DNA of 6,560 nt from Gammaproteobacteria bacterium (GTDB lineage: Bacteria; Gemmatimonadota; Gemmatimonadetes; Longimicrobiales; Gaopeijiaceae): positions 1 to 6,560 of the forward strand of contig VYDD01000068.1 in the NCBI GenBank assembly GCA_009843625.1, written 5' to 3'. Every line of letters begins with the position of its first letter. The stretch's first letter is position 1. Shown in pieces: positions 5,401 through 6,560 of this stretch. A model generated the notes under the pieces. The model was given only the letters and a program-made list of their open reading frames with translations, was not told the origin of the DNA and did no database searches. A program made the translations under genes and the position numbers.

Positions 5401-6234
5401 TGCCATCGCCGAAGCTTCCCCGTCTCCACGGATCTCGTGCAACTGAGCCAGCATCGCAGTCGCGCGATTACCCTGAGGCTGGTAGCGAAGAGCGGCCCTT
5501 ACGGAGGCCTCGGCGGCGTCCACTTCGCCGAGGGAGATGTGACAGGAAGCTACGTTCAAATGGAGATGATAACACCGACGCGGGATAACACTACCTTCGT
5601 CAGTTAGGGCATCTAGGGTTTGACAATATTGAATACGTGCGGAAGCAAAATCACCAGATCGAAACAACTCATGTATTGGCGCAATTCGCGACTGCCACAC
5701 CGGGTCAGCATCGTCTTTCGTAGTTTCGAAATGGAGTTCGCCGATGTCCGCACTCTTTGCTATGCCTGCTGCGGACCCGATTGGCGGGGTGGCCGTTCGC
5801 ATCTCCTCGCGGAAGGCTCGAATTTCTAGGCGGGTTTGGTCATGCTGCTGACGGACGAACTCGACGATTGACCATTGAGGTGTGCCTGGTGGGAAGAATT
5901 CCTGAAGAAGGGAGCCAACGAAGTGAACGAGCCACTTCTCGACATCCTCCCGGCGAGGATTAGGAATGGATGTTAGGTCTACAAACCGTTGGACAAGGAC
6001 GTCCGTCTCTCTTTGGGATACTCCAGCGGACATCTTGCCGAGAGCCTCGATAGCTCGCTCGTCAGAAAGCAGCGCCAAGACGGTTTTGGGGAGCGCAGAA
6101 CCCATTTCGGGAAAGCTGCTCTGGAGCCGAGCAGCTGCCCGTCGGTAGGGTCCCTGGTCCGTCCACGCCGTGGGCTGCGAGCGGAGGGACTGGACCAGGC
6201 CGGGGAGTAGAGTAAAGGCATCAGTCATGCTCAC
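2488..6234 (-). CDS. Large TPR - GreA/GreB C-terminal-like - PIN-like multidomain protein (putative conflict/defence protein)
   Basis: 1,248 residues, predicted cytoplasmic, with no signal peptide or membrane segment. Residues 1-160 are helical and unrecognised. Residues about 180-745 hold roughly ten degenerate TPR-like helix pairs, such as NVASCHISLGEVDAAEASVR (227-246), RLRRVSGDVASACSLYAKAL (547-566) and LAQLLFLSRQYDRAIRV (718-734). Residues about 775-850 resemble the GreA/GreB C-terminal domain (YVKL, EVAYWILGD, HQLIGRAVGESVTI, SYDIVEVK); Gre's coiled-coil N-terminal domain is absent. A helical linker (870-950) leads to a PIN-like domain at about 955-1115: VVLHASALITLHELGLL, VPSAVVLEL with E992, and LYADDLVLRAL with D1087/D1088. 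The first catalytic Asp of PIN is His960 here. A helical tail ends the protein. Family knowledge gives PIN as an RNase fold and the Gre C-domain as binding RNA polymerase; the combined RNA-cleaving conflict role is inference. The start is GTG 6234 or ATG 6228, both with weak RBS. No operon partner is seen. Confidence 0.8.
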   Translation of the reverse strand: MSMTDAFTLLPGLVQSLRSQPTAWTDQGPYRRAAARLQSSFPEMGSALPKTVLALLSDERAIEALGKMSAGVSQRETDVLVQRFVDLTSIPNPRREDVEKWLVHFVGSLLQEFFPPGTPQWSIVEFVRQQHDQTRLEIRAFREEMRTATPPIGSAAGIAKSADIGELHFETTKDDADPVWQSRIAPIHELFRSGDFASARIQYCQTLDALTDEGSVIPRRCYHLHLNVASCHISLGEVDAAEASVRAALRYQPQGNRATAMLAQLHEIRGDGEASAMAERVLARSPEQRDAWMVLIRTSPNITKLDDIPISLHEDAGVLLTLGGRLADLGRLNDALDQVKSACPHIAGNARQCVLAAELLLYIGLRIGADQMPEEDRALVSGLIETAVTATRKVARSRVTAWALAARSTLRLAEGDASGSLADAKDACAADPRCTEALFAHARALGHLGRPDEGLFVLRQTESDLDPDILGLRALLMADAGKPTADVVASIERALSSLRSSDLDHQAQLLALGSVATGIGAVELAKQILKRMDNAEPGYFVDCLRARLRRVSGDVASACSLYAKALAAAPPQYQVSLACEYSIYALERGQYEEVVQIIETIDLHEATETVYRVYLSALSKTNRWDRIAQIIESQKSEEGISPDWVLEASASLALQRYDFEGAVKYLEELAERESADRTMTQIRLAHALFRNGDVRASLEIVERLHDREGVEGECRLSLAQLLFLSRQYDRAIRVAYKSLRDLWPSTEGDVAYISLFLASPDELPCKASKRTAGACCYVKLRNSVGDEVAYWILGDNMEPKSPDELRATSEEAHQLIGRAVGESVTIRPHDLDAVSYDIVEVKLIWVQAFQDALRRMTTQVAVEPSPIQAIRAGDDDVLRMLSTMTSTLHQRRERFQELGRVYSIGKMALSTLAIQMDISFRDAYHFATTTERGLLVEAGTFSSLRSSTEAALSADAVVLHASALITLHELGLLGILPTMVNDMYVPSAVVLELREDIEKAQTYHQSATGWIALEGDDMVLSQPGPGVVDDHITQLEAMILWLSDNATPRGCPPEAMSPKGEKLRRVLGAASFDAQALATREVPLYADDLVLRALVAGEGNGRSFSTFALLEAATALGKISESDFALAVEKLMVLNHRFLPMSDKLLYVWIKAGGYELTANVRRGLTRLVDGDVDTGAAVFAALIRQLAVAPLGRGILTAVVRYCAALLGEKRTDRREAIQKYRAHVRVALRLHPLVLDDVDRILASGG

Positions 6235-6284
6235 GAATTCATCTCGGGTTGAAGACCGTAATCGCCGGTTGTAGCGTCCAGCTT

Positions 6285-6298
6285 ACCTCATCCGAGGT
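6285..6298. promoter_or_regulatory. Perfect short dyad ACCTC-N4-GAGGT upstream of the large gene
   Basis: ACCTC (6285-6289) and GAGGT (6294-6298) are perfect inverted arms around a 4-base centre, about 50-65 bases upstream of the large gene's start. The position would suit an operator or a 5' leader hairpin. I see no convincing -35/-10 pair in 6235-6399 on the minus strand, so the promoter is unassigned. Short arms make chance possible. Confidence 0.25.
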
Positions 6299-6399
6299 GC
6301 GGGGTGTAGATCACAGCTTCAACAGGATTAGGTATCGCCAGGCCTCTCTATGCCTACGCACTTCGGATCGCTGGTTGGGCCGTCCCACTACACCTCCCC

Positions 6400-6560
6400 C
6401 TACCCCAACTCCTCCAACACCCGCTCCGGCCTCAACGGCAACCTCCTCATCCGCACCCCCGTCGCATCGAAGATCGCGTTCGCAATCGCCGCCGGCACTG
6501 GCCGATGCGACGGCTCCCCCGCCCCGTAAGGCCGCAGATCCGGCCGATCCGGATTCGGGT
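6400..6560 (-). CDS. Xanthine dehydrogenase/aldehyde oxidase-family molybdopterin-binding subunit, C-terminal end (partial)
   Basis: The minus strand is open from the window edge to a TAG at 6402-6400. It encodes 52 residues, including PYGAGEPSHRPVPAAIANAI and then FDATGVRMRRLPLRPERV. This is the characteristic C-terminus of the large subunit of molybdenum hydroxylases (xanthine dehydrogenase, aldehyde oxidase, isoquinoline oxidoreductase-like). The Glu in GAGEP corresponds to the catalytic glutamate near the Mo centre, and the segment after it is the family's usual closing helix plus RRLPL.PERV. The enzyme hydroxylates N-heterocycles or aldehydes using Mo-molybdopterin, with partner FeS and sometimes FAD subunits that would lie outside the window. 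The substrate cannot be deduced. GC is very high (75% by hand count over 6481-6540). Its stop is 165 bases upstream of the TPR/PIN gene on the same strand, so read-through is possible, but the large gap suggests separate transcription. Confidence 0.85.
   Translation of the reverse strand, partial: PNPDRPDLRPYGAGEPSHRPVPAAIANAIFDATGVRMRRLPLRPERVLEELG

Noticed and set aside
2299..6254. Similar sequences CATCGGGTGAAG (2299-2310) and CATCTCGGGTTGAAG (6240-6254) flanking the large gene, as if a target duplication
   Set aside because: The match needs two inserted bases plus one more and is too short to distinguish from chance; no other boundary feature supports it.
1..6560. CRISPR array, rRNA, tRNA, transposase or integrase
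   Set aside because: No regularly spaced repeats, RNA-gene signatures or recombinase motifs were seen on either strand.

Overview
The window looks like chromosomal DNA from a GC-rich Gram-negative-type bacterium. The evidence is a lipobox lipoprotein, a molybdenum-hydroxylase C-terminus and strong G/C bias at third codon positions in the flanking genes. No gene pins down a phylum. Proteobacteria, Acidobacteriota or Gemmatimonadota would all fit, and this is only a weak inference.

Layout from left to right. (1) At 1-50 on the minus strand is the start of a gene that leaves the window, with a signal-peptide-like N-terminus. (2) At 131-200 is a large near-perfect inverted repeat just beyond the stop codon of the next gene. 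(3) At 202-941 on the minus strand is a two-gene unit: an unpaired HigA-type antitoxin/regulator followed 32 bases later by a DUF3224-family protein. (4) At about 1060-1827 on the plus strand, divergent from higA, is a conserved-type secreted lipoprotein of unknown function. (5) At 1864-2291 on the plus strand is a macro-domain (ADP-ribose-binding) gene that carries an internal deletion and a frameshift at a G7 tract, so it is almost certainly a pseudogene. (6) At 2292-2487 is a convergent intergenic stretch with short repeats and a perfect 17-base palindrome. (7) At 2488-6234 on the minus strand is a single 1,248-codon gene that fills more than half the window. (8) At 6235-6399 is its upstream region. 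(9) At 6400-6560 on the minus strand is the C-terminal end of a xanthine dehydrogenase-type molybdopterin-binding subunit.

The centrepiece is the 1,248-residue protein. I read it as an uncharacterised N-terminal helical region, a long TPR-like superhelix, a GreA/GreB C-terminal-like domain, a helical linker, a PIN-like nuclease domain and a helical tail. This architecture suggests a stand-alone conflict or defence-type protein that senses something through the TPRs, may dock to RNA polymerase through the Gre-like domain and may cut RNA through PIN. The function is inference; the domain reading comes from sequence patterns. The position of the first PIN catalytic Asp appears to be His (residue 960), so the nuclease may be altered or dead.

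By hand count, sampled lines of this gene have lower GC (50-58%) than the DUF3224 gene and the molybdoprotein end (68-75%). Together with its neighbours (orphan antitoxin, decayed macro gene), this suggests an accessory, partly decayed region next to a housekeeping-type oxidoreductase gene. No transposase, integrase, tRNA, rRNA or CRISPR array was seen.
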